NCBI RefSeq assembly: GCF_004565475.1
Contig: NZ_SRHX01000003.1
Coordinates: 124,001 to 188,000 of the forward strand
From: Lonepinella koalarum
GTDB taxonomy: Bacteria > Pseudomonadota > Gammaproteobacteria > Enterobacterales > Pasteurellaceae
Length of the DNA: 64,000 nt
Reading direction: 5' to 3'
Position numbers and translations under genes: made by a program. The notes beneath the pieces are model-generated. The model was given only the letters and a program-made list of their open reading frames with translations. It ran no database searches and had not been told where the DNA came from. Below, one piece after another: positions 9,920 through 20,097 of this stretch (its first letter is position 1; every line of letters starts with the position of its first letter).

Positions 9920-9925
9920 GTGTCT

Positions 9926-9981
9926 GAGGACAGAGAACAGAGGACAGAAGACAGAGGATAGGGGGCAGAAAATAGTGGATA
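9926..9981 (+). repeat. Degenerate 7-bp tandem repeat, eight units
   Basis: The unit GAGGACA is read as gaggaca, gagaaca, gaggaca, gaagaca, gaggata, gggggca, gaaaata, gtggata, without gaps. The strand is almost purely purine with a C or T at fixed positions. It ends 22 bp before the rimP start, so it would lie in the rimP leader RNA and holds several SD-like GAGGA motifs. Confidence 0.7.
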
Positions 9982-10003
9982 GCAAAGGAAACGAGGATAA
10001 TAA

Positions 10004-10459
10004 ATGGCAACATTAGAACAAAAATTAACAGCATTGCTGCAAGGTTCAGTAGCAGATTTAGGCTATGAACTTTGGGGAATTGAATGTCAGCGAACAGGGC
10101 GGTTTATGACGGTTCGTTTATTTATTGATAAAGAAAATGGTGTAGGTATTGAAGATTGTGCAGATGTTAGTCGTCAAGTGAGTGCAATTTTGGATGTAGA
10201 AGATCCGATTACGGATAAATATAATCTTGAAGTCTCATCACCGGGGTTAGATCGCCCATTGTTTACGTTGTCACAATATGAACGCTATGTTGGCAAAGAA
10301 ATTTGTGTGCATTTGCGTATTCCTGTGGCAGATCGACGTAAATGGCAAGGTGTATTAGAAAAAGTTGATAATGATATGTTGACATTAATTGTGGATAATC
10401 AACCGCAAACCTTGGTATTTGGTAATATTCAAAAAGCCAACGTGGTGGCAAAATTTTAA
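10004..10459 (+). CDS. rimP: Ribosome maturation factor RimP
   Basis: This 151-residue protein has two small alpha/beta domains. The N-terminal half carries [11 protein letters not shown] and the signature [35 protein letters not shown] follows near residue 75, and an SH3-like C-terminal part completes it. RimP assists late assembly of the 30S subunit. GAGGA precedes the ATG at good distance. It is the first protein gene of the operon, 35 bp before nusA. Confidence 0.94.
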   Translation: MATLEQKLTALLQGSVADLGYELWGIECQRTGRFMTVRLFIDKENGVGIEDCADVSRQVSAILDVEDPITDKYNLEVSSPGLDRPLFTLSQYERYVGKEICVHLRIPVADRRKWQGVLEKVDNDMLTLIVDNQPQTLVFGNIQKANVVAKF

Positions 10460-10494
10460 TCACTGAATTTAACTATTAAAAGGATAATGAAAAA

Positions 10495-12027
10495 ATGAGT
10501 AAAGAGATTTTATTTGCTGCCGAAGCAGTATCAAACGAAAAATCCCTACCAAAAGAAGTAATTTTTGAAGCATTAGAGAGTGCAATTGCCCTTTCTACTA
10601 AGAAAAAACATGCTCAAAAACAAGAACGTTTAGGCATTGAAAAACCATCTGAAATTGATGTTCGTGTAGTCATTGATCCAAAAACTGGTGAGTTTGATAC
10701 TTTCCGTCGCTGGTTGGTCGTGGAAGAAGTCACAAATCCAACCAAAGAAATTACTTTAGAAGCGGCACGTTTAGATGAGCCGGAGATTCAAGTGGGCGAT
10801 TTTGTTGAAGATCAAATTGAATCTGTCGCTTTCGACCGTATTACTATGCAAACTGCACGTCAAGTCATTAGTACCAAAATTCGTGATGCGGAACGTAGCC
10901 GTGTTGTGGAACAATTTATTGGTGAAGAAGGTAAAATTGTGATTGGTACGGTGAAAAAAGTAAACCGTGAAACGATTATTTTGGAATTAATCGGTAATAA
11001 AGAAGATCCGCTGAAAGCGGAGGCTGTTATTATGCGTGAGGATATGTTACCACGTGAGAATTTCCGTCCGGGCGACCGTGTGCGTGGTGTGCTATATAAA
11101 GTGACACCAGAAAGCAAGGGGACACAATTATTTGTGACGCGTGCTAAACCTGTTATGTTGGAAGAATTATTTCGCTTAGAAGTGCCAGAAATTGGTGAAG
11201 AAGTGATCGAAATTAAAGGTTCTGCCCGTGACCCGGGTTCAAGAGCAAAAATTGCAGTGAAAACCAGTGATAAACGTATTGATCCAGTAGGAGCTTGTGT
11301 CGGGATGCGTGGTGCAAGAGTACAAGCCATTACTAATGAATTAGGTGGTGAGCGTGTGGATATTGTACTGTGGGATGATAATCCGGCGCAGTATGTGATT
11401 AACGCTATGGCACCAGCAGACGTGAGTTCAATCGTGGTCGATGAAGATAATCATTCCATGGATATTGCGGTAGAAGCCACAAATCTTGCTCAAGCTATCG
11501 GTCGTAATGGACAAAATGTACGTTTGGCAACGCAGTTAACGGGTTGGACATTAAACGTCATGACTACCGATGAATTGAATGAAAAACATCAAGCAGAAGA
11601 TAATAAGATTCTTAAATTATTTATGTCTGCGTTGGAAATTGATGAAGAATTTGCACAAATCTTAATTGATGAAGGCTTTACTTCCTTGGAAGAAGTAGCA
11701 TATGTTTCAGTGAGTGAATTAGCGGCAATTGACGGTTTGGAAGATGAGGATTTAATCGAAGAATTACAAGCTCGAGCAAAAAATGTGATTACTGCCACCG
11801 CACTTGCTGAAGAAAAAGCGTTAGAATCAGCTCATATTGAAGATCGTTTGTTAAATCTTGATGGTATGCAACGTCACATTGCGTTTAAACTGGCTGAACA
11901 AGGTATTGTCACGCTTGAACAATTAGCGGAGCAAGGGGTTGATGATTTGAGCGGAATTGAAGAATTAAGCTCAGAAAAAGCGGCCGAATTAATTATGGCT
12001 GCCCGTGAAATTTGCTGGTTTAGTTAA
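10495..12027 (+). CDS. nusA: Transcription termination/antitermination factor NusA
   Basis: This protein has 510 residues, about 15 more than E. coli NusA. Domains in order: RNA-polymerase-binding N-terminal domain (1-125), S1 (about 130-200), KH1 and KH2 (about 200-345, with [14 protein letters not shown] and [12 protein letters not shown]), and two acidic helix-hairpin-helix AR repeats (about 365-425 and 440-505). It binds RNA polymerase and nascent RNA and controls pausing and termination. Rich AR repeats predict binding to the alpha C-terminal domain. It sits 20 bp before infB. Confidence 0.96.
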   Translation: MSKEILFAAEAVSNEKSLPKEVIFEALESAIALSTKKKHAQKQERLGIEKPSEIDVRVVIDPKTGEFDTFRRWLVVEEVTNPTKEITLEAARLDEPEIQVGDFVEDQIESVAFDRITMQTARQVISTKIRDAERSRVVEQFIGEEGKIVIGTVKKVNRETIILELIGNKEDPLKAEAVIMREDMLPRENFRPGDRVRGVLYKVTPESKGTQLFVTRAKPVMLEELFRLEVPEIGEEVIEIKGSARDPGSRAKIAVKTSDKRIDPVGACVGMRGARVQAITNELGGERVDIVLWDDNPAQYVINAMAPADVSSIVVDEDNHSMDIAVEATNLAQAIGRNGQNVRLATQLTGWTLNVMTTDELNEKHQAEDNKILKLFMSALEIDEEFAQILIDEGFTSLEEVAYVSVSELAAIDGLEDEDLIEELQARAKNVITATALAEEKALESAHIEDRLLNLDGMQRHIAFKLAEQGIVTLEQLAEQGVDDLSGIEELSSEKAAELIMAAREICWFS

Positions 12028-12047
12028 TCGTTGTAAGGAGAAATATT

Positions 12048-14561
12048 ATGACAGATAAAATAGAAAATGAAGCACCAAAAAAATTAAGCTTACAACGTCG
12101 TACTAAAACCACCGTCAGTGCGACAACGCCAAATGGTAAAGCGAAAGCGGTGCAAGTAGAAGTACGTAAGTCGCGTAAAATTGATACTGAAGCGGCTAAA
12201 AAAGCAGCGGAAGAAGCAAAATTAAAACTACAAAAAGAAGCTGAAGCAAAAGTTGCGCAAAAAGTACAAGAAAGTGAAACAAAATCAACTAATGAGAAAA
12301 GCAAGAAAGATCTTGAAATTAAATCTGATTTAGTTAAAGCTAAAGTGGAACTAAAAGCAAAATCGGAGAAAAGTGCGGTGCAAAAACCGTTAGATCCGGA
12401 AAAAGAAAGACGTCGTGCGGAAGAAGCAGAATTGCGTCGTAAAGCGGATGAACTCGCTCGTCAAAAAGCTGAGGAACAAGCGCATAAAGCGGCGGAAGAA
12501 GCAAAACGCTATGCGGAACGTGATGATAGCAATACTGACAACAGTACAGAAGATTTTGCCGATTATCATTTAACTTCAAGTTATGCGCGTGATGCCGAGG
12601 AAGAATCTACACGCCGTAATGAAACCCGCGGTCGCGGTGGCAAAAATAAAGTGGCCAAAGCGAAAAAAGGCGGTCGTGATGATGAGAAGGGTAATAAAAA
12701 TGAACGCCAATCCGATCGTCGTAACCAAAAAGATGTGAAGGGTAAGGGTAAACAAGGTAAAAAAGGCAGTTCAATTCAGCAAGCTTTTACTAAACCAGCT
12801 CAAGCCGTGAATCGTGATGTGGTGATTGGTGAAACCATTACCGTGGCGGAATTAGCCAACAAAATGGCAATTAAAGCCACGGAAATCATTAAGACTATGA
12901 TGAAAATGGGCGAAATGGTGACGATTAACCAAGTGATCGATCAAGAAACTGCCCAATTAGTGGCGGAAGAATTAGGTCATAAAGTGATCTTGCGTAAAGA
13001 AAATGAGCTAGAAGAATCCGTATTAGGTGACCGTGATGTGAAAGCGGAAAAAGTGAATCGTGCGCCAGTGGTAACAATTATGGGTCACGTTGACCACGGT
13101 AAAACCTCTTTACTTGACTATATTCGTAAAGCCAAGGTGGCGGCGGGTGAAGCAGGTGGGATCACCCAGCATATCGGTGCATATCATGTTGAAACCAAAG
13201 GAAAAGTGATTACATTCTTAGATACTCCGGGACATGCGGCGTTTACTTCAATGCGGGCTCGTGGTGCAAAAGCAACGGATATCGTGGTACTCGTTGTTGC
13301 TGCCGATGATGGTGTGATGCCACAGACGATCGAAGCGATTCAACATGCAAGAGCCGCAGGCGTGCCGATTGTGGTGGCAGTCAATAAAATTGATAAACCT
13401 GAAGCTAACCCAGAGCGTGTTGAACAGGAATTGCTACAATACGAAGTTGTTGCGGAAAAATTTGGTGGTGATGTCCAGTTCGTTTATGTTTCCGCTAAGA
13501 AAGGGACTGGCGTAGATGAATTATTAGATTCTATTTTATTACAATCCGAAGTGCTGGAATTAACTGCCATTAAAGACGGTATGGCAAGTGGGGTAGTGAT
13601 TGAATCTTACTTAGATAAAGGGCGTGGTCCAGTGGCGACTATCCTGGTACAATCTGGTACATTAAACCGTGGTGATATTGTACTTTGTGGCTTTGAATAT
13701 GGTCGTGTACGTGCGATGCGTGATGAAAACGGTAAAGAAATTGACAGTGCAGGTCCATCTATCCCAGTGGAAGTGCTAGGACTTTCAGGCGTGCCAGCAG
13801 CCGGTGATGAAGCTACAGTAGTGCGTGATGAGAAAAAAGCCCGTGAAGTGGCATTGTATCGTCAAGGTAAATTCCGTGATGTGAAACTTGCTCGCCAGCA
13901 AAAAGCAAAATTAGAAAATATGTTTAGCAATATGGCAGAGGGCGATCTTGCAGAATTAAATGTTATCGTGAAAGCTGACGTACAAGGTTCTGTCGAAGCG
14001 ATTGTGCAATCCTTACAGGAGCTTTCTACGGATGAAGTGAAAGTAAAAGTGGTTGGCTCTGGTGTAGGTGGTATCACCGAAACGGATGCAACATTAGCTG
14101 CTGCATCCAATGCGATTATGGTTGGCTTTAACGTCCGTGCAGATGCTTCTGCGCGCCGGATTATTGAAAATGAACATATTGATTTACGTTATTATTCTAT
14201 TATTTATGAATTATTAAACGAAATCAAAGCGGCCATGAGTGGTATGTTACAACCTGAATTTAAACAAGAAATTATCGGTTTGGCAGAAGTGCGTGAAGTG
14301 TTCCGCCATCCGAAATTTGGTGCGATTGCCGGCTGTATGGTTACTGAGGGCGTGGTGAAACGTAACAACCCAATCCGCGTATTGCGTAATAACGTGGTGA
14401 TCTTTGAGGGGGAATTAGAATCTTTACGCCGGTTCAAAGATGATGTAAGCGAAGTGCGTAATGGTATGGAATGTGGTATCGGCGTGAAAAACTATAATGA
14501 TGTGAAAGTCGGCGACCAAATTGAAGTATTTGAAGTGGTTGAAGTTAAGCGTTCGATTTAA
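12048..14561 (+). CDS. infB: Translation initiation factor IF-2
   Basis: The 837 residues are typical of gamma-proteobacterial IF-2. The N-terminus is an IF2-N module followed by a long Lys/Ala/Glu-rich linker (about 45-230). The GTPase domain begins near residue 340 with the P-loop GHVDHGKT at 346-353, then DTPGH (G3) and NKID (G4). Domains II-IV binding formylmethionyl-tRNA follow. IF-2 places fMet-tRNA in the ribosome, so cotranscription with the fMet tRNA gene at the operon head is functionally apt. AAGGAG precedes the ATG. Confidence 0.97.
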   Translation: MTDKIENEAPKKLSLQRRTKTTVSATTPNGKAKAVQVEVRKSRKIDTEAAKKAAEEAKLKLQKEAEAKVAQKVQESETKSTNEKSKKDLEIKSDLVKAKVELKAKSEKSAVQKPLDPEKERRRAEEAELRRKADELARQKAEEQAHKAAEEAKRYAERDDSNTDNSTEDFADYHLTSSYARDAEEESTRRNETRGRGGKNKVAKAKKGGRDDEKGNKNERQSDRRNQKDVKGKGKQGKKGSSIQQAFTKPAQAVNRDVVIGETITVAELANKMAIKATEIIKTMMKMGEMVTINQVIDQETAQLVAEELGHKVILRKENELEESVLGDRDVKAEKVNRAPVVTIMGHVDHGKTSLLDYIRKAKVAAGEAGGITQHIGAYHVETKGKVITFLDTPGHAAFTSMRARGAKATDIVVLVVAADDGVMPQTIEAIQHARAAGVPIVVAVNKIDKPEANPERVEQELLQYEVVAEKFGGDVQFVYVSAKKGTGVDELLDSILLQSEVLELTAIKDGMASGVVIESYLDKGRGPVATILVQSGTLNRGDIVLCGFEYGRVRAMRDENGKEIDSAGPSIPVEVLGLSGVPAAGDEATVVRDEKKAREVALYRQGKFRDVKLARQQKAKLENMFSNMAEGDLAELNVIVKADVQGSVEAIVQSLQELSTDEVKVKVVGSGVGGITETDATLAAASNAIMVGFNVRADASARRIIENEHIDLRYYSIIYELLNEIKAAMSGMLQPEFKQEIIGLAEVREVFRHPKFGAIAGCMVTEGVVKRNNPIRVLRNNVVIFEGELESLRRFKDDVSEVRNGMECGIGVKNYNDVKVGDQIEVFEVVEVKRSI

Positions 14562-14584
14562 TTCGTGTATTGATTATAAATAAT

Positions 14585-14614
14585 GGCGGGGTGTATTGTA
14601 TATGCCCTGTTTGC
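14585..14614. repeat. Short palindromic repeat resembling the pair at 59236-59299
   Basis: GGGGTGTATTGTATATGCCCT resembles GGGGCGTATTGTATACGCCC in the glnD leader, with C/T differences, and can fold on itself. It lies in the 77-bp gap between infB and rbfA. Confidence 0.45.
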
Positions 14615-14638
14615 ACATTGATAAAATGAGAGAAAATA

Positions 14639-15028
14639 ATGAACAAAGATTTTAAACGTTCTGACCGAGTGGCTCAAGAATTACAAAAAGAAGTGGCGAT
14701 TATTTTGCAACGAGAAGTGAAAGATCCACGCATCGGTATGGTCACTGTATCTGATGTAGAAGTATCAAGAGATTTGGCGTATGCCAAGGTATTTGTCACG
14801 TTCTTATTTGATCATGATGAAGTGGCGATTGAACAGGGTATGAAAGCCCTAGAAAAAGCATCCCCTTATATCCGTTCACTATTGGGCAAAGCTATGCGTT
14901 TACGTATTGTGCCCGAATTACGTTTTGAATACGATCGATCTTTAGTAGAAGGAATGCGGATGTCAAACTTAGTGACAGATGTAATCCGCCAAGATCAAGC
15001 ACGTCATGTGGAAGATAAGGAAGATTAA
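14639..15028 (+). CDS. rbfA: 30S ribosome-binding factor RbfA
   Basis: This 129-residue protein with the single KH-like RbfA fold shows the family start ([27 protein letters not shown]) and the [20 protein letters not shown] segment near residue 90. It helps mature the 16S rRNA 5' end in the small subunit. AGAGAAAAT lies just before the ATG. The stop overlaps the truB start as TAATG, so the two are translationally coupled. Confidence 0.95.
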   Translation: MNKDFKRSDRVAQELQKEVAIILQREVKDPRIGMVTVSDVEVSRDLAYAKVFVTFLFDHDEVAIEQGMKALEKASPYIRSLLGKAMRLRIVPELRFEYDRSLVEGMRMSNLVTDVIRQDQARHVEDKED

Positions 15029-15948
15029 TGTCTCGACCACGCAAAAAAGGCAGAGATATTCACGGCGTATTTTTATTGGATAAACCGCAAGGCATGTCAT
15101 CTAATGACATCTTGCAAAAGGTAAAACGCCTCTATCAAGCCAATAAAGCCGGTCATACGGGGGCGTTAGATCCTTTAGCTACGGGTATGCTGCCGATTTG
15201 TTTAGGCGAGGCCACGAAGTTTAGTCAGTTTTTGCTTGATGCGGATAAACGTTATTTAGTCACGGCGAAATTGGGTGAACGCACAGACACCTCTGATGCG
15301 GAAGGTCAAATTGTACAAACCCGAGAAGTGCGGTCAAAAACATCGGAGATTTTAACCGCACTTGAGCATTTTCGTGGCGATATTATGCAAGTACCTACTA
15401 TGTTTTCTGCCTTAAAATATCAAGGTAAACCCTTGTATGAATATGCTCGCCAAGGTATTACTGTAGAACGAGAGGCTCGCCCGATTCGTATTTTTGAATT
15501 GAATTTTATTGACTATAAAGCCCCTTTTTTAACCCTTGAAGTACATTGTTCTAAAGGAACCTATATTCGCACCTTGGTGGACGATTTAGGCGAGTATTTA
15601 GGTTGTGGCGCCCATGTTACCATGCTACGCCGTACGAGAGTGGCAGACTATCCAACAGAAAAAATGCTCACATGGCAACAATTACAAGATCTGAGTGAAC
15701 AGCAAGATTTAGCGTTATTAGATAGCTATTTATTGCCCTTAGACAGTGCTGTGGCAAAATTGCCAGTACTTTATTTAACTACTGAACAGACTAAATCCGT
15801 TGGCTTTGGTCAACGGGTCAAATTTGAAAATAACCAGCAGATTTATGGCCAAGTGCGGTTATTTTCTGATAAGAATGTGTTTTTAGGTGTCGCAGAAATC
15901 GGCAAAGATAATGTGATTAGACCGAATCGAATGGTGAATTTATCATAG
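15028..15948 (+). CDS. truB: tRNA pseudouridine-55 synthase TruB
   Basis: This 306-residue enzyme makes pseudouridine at position 55 in the T loop of tRNA. The catalytic Asp48 lies in [15 protein letters not shown]. Further family blocks are [20 protein letters not shown] and [15 protein letters not shown], and a C-terminal PUA-like domain starts near residue 245. It begins on the last base of the rbfA stop and is the last gene of the operon. Two uptake signals lie inverted inside the coding region near 15328 and 15353. Confidence 0.95.
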   Translation: MSRPRKKGRDIHGVFLLDKPQGMSSNDILQKVKRLYQANKAGHTGALDPLATGMLPICLGEATKFSQFLLDADKRYLVTAKLGERTDTSDAEGQIVQTREVRSKTSEILTALEHFRGDIMQVPTMFSALKYQGKPLYEYARQGITVEREARPIRIFELNFIDYKAPFLTLEVHCSKGTYIRTLVDDLGEYLGCGAHVTMLRRTRVADYPTEKMLTWQQLQDLSEQQDLALLDSYLLPLDSAVAKLPVLYLTTEQTKSVGFGQRVKFENNQQIYGQVRLFSDKNVFLGVAEIGKDNVIRPNRMVNLS

Positions 15949-15950
15949 CA

Positions 15951-15980
15951 AAAGGGCATATTGAAATGCCCTTTGTTCGT
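15951..15980. terminator. Bidirectional terminator between truB and tyrS
   Basis: AAAGGGCAT and ATGCCCTTT pair perfectly across a 6-nt loop in the 34-bp gap between the convergent genes. Confidence 0.7.
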
Positions 15981-15982
15981 GA

Positions 15983-17173
15983 TTACTTAATGCTTACTCT
16001 GGCAAATTTGCGTTTACCCACTTGATAAACCGCTGTTGTCCCAGCTTTAATGACTTGTTTCACATCATTTACCACTTCACCATTGATTTTCACACCGCCT
16101 TGTTGAGCTGCACGAATAGCTTCAGATGTGGACGGTACTAAGCCAGCTTCTTTTAACAAATTAGCTAATCCAATTTCGCCCTCAAAAGTAAATTCAGGCA
16201 TTTCATCAGGCATTGCCCCTTTTTGGAAACGGTTGATAAATTCTTGTTCTGCTGCATCGGCTGCCGCTTGATCGTGGAAACGAGCGATGATTTCTTTGGC
16301 GAGTAAAATTTTCACATCCCGTGGATTTTTGCCATTTGCCACATCGGCTTTTAATTGTGCAATTTCAGTTAATGGGCGGAAAGAAAGCAAATCATACCAA
16401 TCCCACATCAGCTCATCAGAAATCGACATGATTTTACCAAACATCTCATTTGGGGCTTCGGTGACACCGATATAGTTACCCAATGATTTCGACATTTTTT
16501 TCTCGCCATCTAAACCGACCAATAATGGCAAAGTAATTGCCACTTGTGGTTTTTGTCCACGGGCTTTTTGCAATTCACGACCGATTAATAAATTGAAAGT
16601 TTGGTCTGTTCCGCCTAATTCTACGTCTGATTCTAAATGAACAGAATCGTAGCCTTGCAATAACGGATAAATAAATTCATGAATTGCAATCGGTTGTTGA
16701 TTTGCAAAACGTTTTTTGAAATCATCACGTTCTAACATACGCGCTACGGTATAGTTAGAAGCTAAACGAATCATACCTTCTGTACCAAGCTGCCCTAACC
16801 ATTCAGAGTTAAATACGATTTGCGTTTTTTGTGGATCGAGAATTTTGAAAATTTGCTGTTTATAGGTTTCCGCATTGCGTAATACATCTTCTCGTGTCAA
16901 CGGTGGGCGAGTGGTATTTTTGCCTGATGGATCGCCTACCATGCCGGTAAAATCCCCAATTAAAAATTGCACCTGATGCCCTAATTCTTGGAACTGGCGT
17001 AATTTATTCAGCACCACCGTATGACCTAAATGAATATCCGGTGCAGTTGGGTCTGCCCCTAATTTCACACGCAAAGGGCGATTTTCTTTTAATTTCTCAA
17101 GTAAATCTTGCTCTGAAAAAATTTGATCAATACCGCGCTTTAGTTCCGCGAGAACCGTATTCAAGTCTGTCAT
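15983..17173 (-). CDS. tyrS: Tyrosyl-tRNA synthetase
   Basis: This 396-residue class I synthetase has HLGH (HIGH motif) at residues 48-51 and KMSKS at 226-230, followed by the linker and a C-terminal S4 RNA-binding domain (about 335-396, [20 protein letters not shown]). It charges tRNA-Tyr. The length and HLGH form match the TyrS type used by Haemophilus rather than the 424-residue E. coli TyrS. It has no close neighbour on its strand and is probably transcribed alone. Confidence 0.95.
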   Translation of the reverse strand: MTDLNTVLAELKRGIDQIFSEQDLLEKLKENRPLRVKLGADPTAPDIHLGHTVVLNKLRQFQELGHQVQFLIGDFTGMVGDPSGKNTTRPPLTREDVLRNAETYKQQIFKILDPQKTQIVFNSEWLGQLGTEGMIRLASNYTVARMLERDDFKKRFANQQPIAIHEFIYPLLQGYDSVHLESDVELGGTDQTFNLLIGRELQKARGQKPQVAITLPLLVGLDGEKKMSKSLGNYIGVTEAPNEMFGKIMSISDELMWDWYDLLSFRPLTEIAQLKADVANGKNPRDVKILLAKEIIARFHDQAAADAAEQEFINRFQKGAMPDEMPEFTFEGEIGLANLLKEAGLVPSTSEAIRAAQQGGVKINGEVVNDVKQVIKAGTTAVYQVGKRKFARVSIK

Positions 17174-17327
17174 TTTGATTCCTAGTGAATATAAAAGTAA
17201 AGGCTACATTATAGGGAAATTGAAATAAAGATAAAGTGTAGAATGCGTTTTTTTAAGTTTTTTTGGGGATCTGTGGGGAATTTTAGGATTAGTTTTGTGG
17301 TTAGCTGAACTTGATGGATTTACAAAG

Positions 17328-17660
17328 CTAATTTTTAAACGCTTTAATAAACGCAATTAAATGAATTTTCTGTGATGGAGTTAATTCTAACCAATGGCGA
17401 TCTAATTCATCCTGATTCCATTCCGCCATCTCCATACAATCGGCAAAAAAATAGCTAATAGGTGTTTTGAGAAAGGTGGCAATAGCCACTAAATGAGCTA
17501 CGTTGATTTTGTTAGTGCCACGTTCGTAGCGAGATAACTGAGGTTGAGAAATATCCACATATTCCGCTAATCGTTCCGCAGAATAACCTTGTTCACGGCG
17601 TTTTTGTTGTATACGTTGCCCGATTAATTTATCAATTTCCGTAGAGATTAACTGTGCCAT
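17328..17660 (-). CDS. XRE-family helix-turn-helix regulator
   Basis: I chose the ATG at 17660 with AAAAAGGTATAGA before it; a TTG 18 bp upstream is also in frame but less likely. The 110-residue product has a lambda-repressor-type HTH at about residues 13-66 (IGQRIQQKRREQGYSAERLAEYVDISQPQLSRYERG) and a short C-terminal helix pair. It is probably a dimeric repressor. It is divergent from the small secreted protein at 17788, and the shared intergenic region is a natural place for its operator. No partner toxin is adjacent. Confidence 0.8.
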   Translation of the reverse strand: MAQLISTEIDKLIGQRIQQKRREQGYSAERLAEYVDISQPQLSRYERGTNKINVAHLVAIATFLKTPISYFFADCMEMAEWNQDELDRHWLELTPSQKIHLIAFIKAFKN

Positions 17661-17716
17661 TCTATACCTTTTTTTCAATTATTCATTTACTGCATAATTT
17701 TTCTCTATTTTTTACG

Positions 17717-17745
17717 TTAACTGAATACTTATTGGAGAATATAAT
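17717..17745 (+). promoter_or_regulatory. Strong predicted promoter of the small secreted protein gene
   Basis: TTAACT at 17717-17722, a 17-bp spacer and a perfect TATAAT at 17740-17745 lie 42 bp before the ATG at 17788, in the gap shared with the divergent XRE regulator. Confidence 0.55.
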
Positions 17746-17787
17746 TAAGTTAAATTATTCATCTATTAACTAAATAAGAGATGAATT

Positions 17788-18015
17788 ATGCGTAATTTAA
17801 GGAAATTGGCTATATTGGCTATTGGATTAGGGGTTTCTAGTATGTCTTTGGCTTATTGGACATCTGCAAGCCTAGAGAGTGAAAGAGAAAATGGCATGTA
17901 TTATCGTATTTGTAATTATCAAACACTTGATGGATATAGATTTTCTATACAGGTAAAAGGGTTTTGTCCAATATCTGTGAGAGTAGATCCTGAAACAGGA
18001 CAATATCAGAAATGA
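17788..18015 (+). CDS. Hypothetical small secreted protein, 75 aa
   Basis: I do not recognise the family. The first 22 residues are a classical signal peptide (MRNLRKLAILAIGLGVSSMSLA) with probable cleavage after SLA. The mature 53 residues hold two cysteines (RICNYQ and GFCPIS) that could form a disulfide, and an aromatic-rich start. AGAG precedes the ATG. It is divergent from the XRE regulator and 36 bp before the next small gene, so the two may be cotranscribed. Export to the periplasm is the only property I can infer. Confidence 0.6.
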   Translation: MRNLRKLAILAIGLGVSSMSLAYWTSASLESERENGMYYRICNYQTLDGYRFSIQVKGFCPISVRVDPETGQYQK

Positions 18016-18051
18016 TAAATTTATTGAATTAAAATATGTTAAGGGGTAATA

Positions 18052-18282
18052 ATGAGTTACGAATACAAGCATTTACACTATTCTCAACCATTTCCTATTT
18101 ATAAGAAAGATGGTGATAAATCAGGGAAAATAGGAGAGCTGTTAATCTCTGAGCTAAATGATGGTTGGGAAATTGTTTGTGTAGAAGATATTGAAGAAGA
18201 GCTTTATTATGAAAATAATTATACTAGCTCTGATATAATAAGCAAATATAAACTCTTTATATTAAGAAGACCTAAAGTATGA
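18052..18282 (+). CDS. Hypothetical cytoplasmic protein, 76 aa
   Basis: This small acidic protein has no signal peptide or membrane segment. The pattern YEYKHLHY, ISELNDGWEIVCVED and YKLFILRRPK recalls DUF4177-like proteins (two strands, a helix with a GWE motif, a final strand), but the match is by eye only. TAAGGGGTAATA precedes the ATG. It is followed by a good terminator, so it ends the small unit starting at 17788. Confidence 0.55.
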   Translation: MSYEYKHLHYSQPFPIYKKDGDKSGKIGELLISELNDGWEIVCVEDIEEELYYENNYTSSDIISKYKLFILRRPKV

Positions 18283-18292
18283 TTAATTACTA

Positions 18293-18319
18293 AAAACCGA
18301 GTTTAGGCTCGGTTTTCTG
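18293..18319 (+). terminator. Intrinsic terminator upstream of higBA
   Basis: AAAACCGAG and CTCGGTTTT pair perfectly with a 6-nt loop. It separates the hypothetical genes from the toxin-antitoxin pair. Confidence 0.75.
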
Positions 18320-18337
18320 TTGATAATAAATAACTAG

Positions 18338-18366
18338 TTGCACTGTGCATTTATTTATCCTAGAAT
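18338..18366 (+). promoter_or_regulatory. Promoter and likely operator of higBA
   Basis: TTGCAC at 18338-18343, a 17-bp spacer and TAGAAT at 18361-18366 lie 31 bp before higB. The perfect palindrome TGCACTGTGCA at 18339-18349 overlaps the -35. HigA-type antitoxins usually repress their own operon by binding such a palindrome, so this is the likely operator. Confidence 0.6.
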
Positions 18367-18396
18367 AGCATCATATCAATCAATATCAAGGCAAAA

Positions 18397-18702
18397 ATGT
18401 TTAATCTCACATCCGTTCATTTTCGTGATAATTACCTTTACCGTTTTTTTCATTACGGTGAAAGCCATAGCAAAATTCCTGCAAATTTGGCAAAGGTATT
18501 AGCTAGAAAATTGGATATGATAAGTGCAGCGGAAAATCTTAATGATTTACGCTCACCGCCAGCCAATCGCCTTGAATTACTTGAACCGAAAGAAAATAAG
18601 GTATATTCCATTCGGGTAAACAAGCAATATCGGTTGATTTTTAAATTTGAAAATAACGAGATTTCTAATCTCTATTTAGATCCACATCTTTATAATTTAT
18701 AA
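18397..18702 (+). CDS. higB: HigB-type mRNA interferase toxin
   Basis: This 101-residue RelE-superfamily protein has family features: the KLDMISAAENLNDLRSPPANRLELL segment and the C-terminal YSIRVNKQYRLIFKFENNEI core strand pair with its conserved Arg residues. Such toxins cut mRNA on the ribosome when freed from the antitoxin. The toxin-first order with the antitoxin 9 bp downstream is diagnostic of higBA. The unit is bounded by its own promoter and an upstream terminator. The catalytic residues cannot be assigned with certainty by eye. Confidence 0.87.
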   Translation: MFNLTSVHFRDNYLYRFFHYGESHSKIPANLAKVLARKLDMISAAENLNDLRSPPANRLELLEPKENKVYSIRVNKQYRLIFKFENNEISNLYLDPHLYNL

Positions 18703-18711
18703 GGAAAAAAT

Positions 18712-19041
18712 ATGTACGTGACACAACGCAAACCCACCCCGGTTGGTGAAATTCTACAAGAAGAATTTTTAACGCCACTTAATCTTAAAATTGGTGATTT
18801 GGCAGAAATGCTTGATGTTCATCGTAATACGGTAAGTGCTATTGTGAATAGTAAGTCTAAAATTAGCTTAGAAATGGCAATGAAACTCGCTAAAGCCTTT
18901 GATACCACCGCAGAATTTTGGCTTAATTTGCAAAATAACGTGGATTTATGGGAATTAAATCATAATGTTAAATATCAGCAAAGTCTTGAAAAAGTAAAAA
19001 CAGCAAAACAATGGACGAGTGTGCCTACTTTTGCTCTTTGA
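18712..19041 (+). CDS. higA: HigA-type antitoxin
   Basis: This 109-residue XRE-family antitoxin has the HigA start PTPVGEILQEEFLTPLNLKIGDLAEMLDVHRNTVSAIVN, with an HTH at about residues 25-60, then the AFDTTAEFWLNLQNNVDLWE segment typical of the family. It should neutralise HigB and repress the operon. AAGGAAAAAAT precedes the ATG, 9 bp after higB. The C-terminal tail (SLEKVKTAKQWTSVPTFAL) is slightly longer than in E. coli HigA. Confidence 0.88.
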   Translation: MYVTQRKPTPVGEILQEEFLTPLNLKIGDLAEMLDVHRNTVSAIVNSKSKISLEMAMKLAKAFDTTAEFWLNLQNNVDLWELNHNVKYQQSLEKVKTAKQWTSVPTFAL

Positions 19042-19155
19042 TAGTGGGGAAAGCGTTTTCTGCGCTCCTCATTTAAAAATTTATCACGACAAATCCCCTA
19101 AAAAACTGATAGAATCCCTTATATATAATCTTGTATCTATAAAAGGGAGTATTTT

Positions 19156-20097
19156 ATGAAAATCGTTTTTCTTGACAGCACCGTGCTACCAGAACATCTT
19201 CCCATTCCACGCCCGAATTTTGCGCATCAGTGGATTGAATTTGAACATACTTCCTCTGAACAAGTGCTAGAGCGTGCAGCGGATGCGGATATAGTAGTGA
19301 CCAGTAAAGTCGTATTCAGCCGTGAAATTATGGCGCAATTACCGAAATTAAAACTGATTGCATTGACAGCCACTGGCACAGATAATATCGACAAAGAAGC
19401 AGCAAAAGAATTTGGTATTGCCGTTAAAAATGTAGCAGGTTATTCGTCTATTGCAGTGCCTGAACATGTATTAGGCTTGATTTTTAGTTTAAAACACAGT
19501 TTACATTTATGGTACAAAGACCAACTACAAGGTAAATGGACAGAAAGTAAACAATTTTGTTATTTTGATTATCCAGTTACCGACGTACGAGGCTCCATCT
19601 TAGGTGTATTCGGCAAAGGTTCACTGGGTTCAGAAGTAGGGCGTTTGGCTACCGCATTAGGGATGCAAGTTCTTTATGCCGAACACAAAAACGCCACCCA
19701 ATGCCGTGACGGGTACACGCCTTTTTATGATGTGTTAGCTCAAGCTGATATATTAACCTTGCATTGTCCACTCACGCCAGATACGCAATGTTTAATTAAT
19801 TCAGAAACACTTTCCCATTGTAAAAAAGGGGCATTGTTGATTAATACAGGACGTGGCCCACTTATTGATGAGCAAGCCGTGGTGGATGCGTTAAAAAGCG
19901 GGCAACTTGGTGGTGTCGCTATTGATGTGTTAGGCAAAGAACCACCAGCTAAAGATAATCCATTAATTGTCGCAGCGCAAACCTTGCCGAATATTATTAT
20001 CACCCCACATATTGCTTGGGCTTCCGATCAAGCGGTGGAGATTTTAGTGGATAAAGTGCGGTCAAATTTAGAAGAATTTGTGAGAACTGGCAAATAA
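19156..20097 (+). CDS. D-isomer-specific 2-hydroxyacid dehydrogenase
   Basis: This 313-residue NAD-dependent dehydrogenase has the nucleotide-binding stretch GVFGKGSLGSEVGRLA near residue 151, the signature LLINTGRGPLIDEQAV with its catalytic Arg, and PHIAWAS near residue 285 with the catalytic His. Family members reduce glyoxylate, hydroxypyruvate or similar 2-oxoacids; the substrate cannot be decided. A homologue sits beside lolC in Haemophilus influenzae too. The stop overlaps the lolC start as TAATG, so the two genes are coupled although their functions appear unrelated. Confidence 0.88.
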   Translation: MKIVFLDSTVLPEHLPIPRPNFAHQWIEFEHTSSEQVLERAADADIVVTSKVVFSREIMAQLPKLKLIALTATGTDNIDKEAAKEFGIAVKNVAGYSSIAVPEHVLGLIFSLKHSLHLWYKDQLQGKWTESKQFCYFDYPVTDVRGSILGVFGKGSLGSEVGRLATALGMQVLYAEHKNATQCRDGYTPFYDVLAQADILTLHCPLTPDTQCLINSETLSHCKKGALLINTGRGPLIDEQAVVDALKSGQLGGVAIDVLGKEPPAKDNPLIVAAQTLPNIIITPHIAWASDQAVEILVDKVRSNLEEFVRTGK

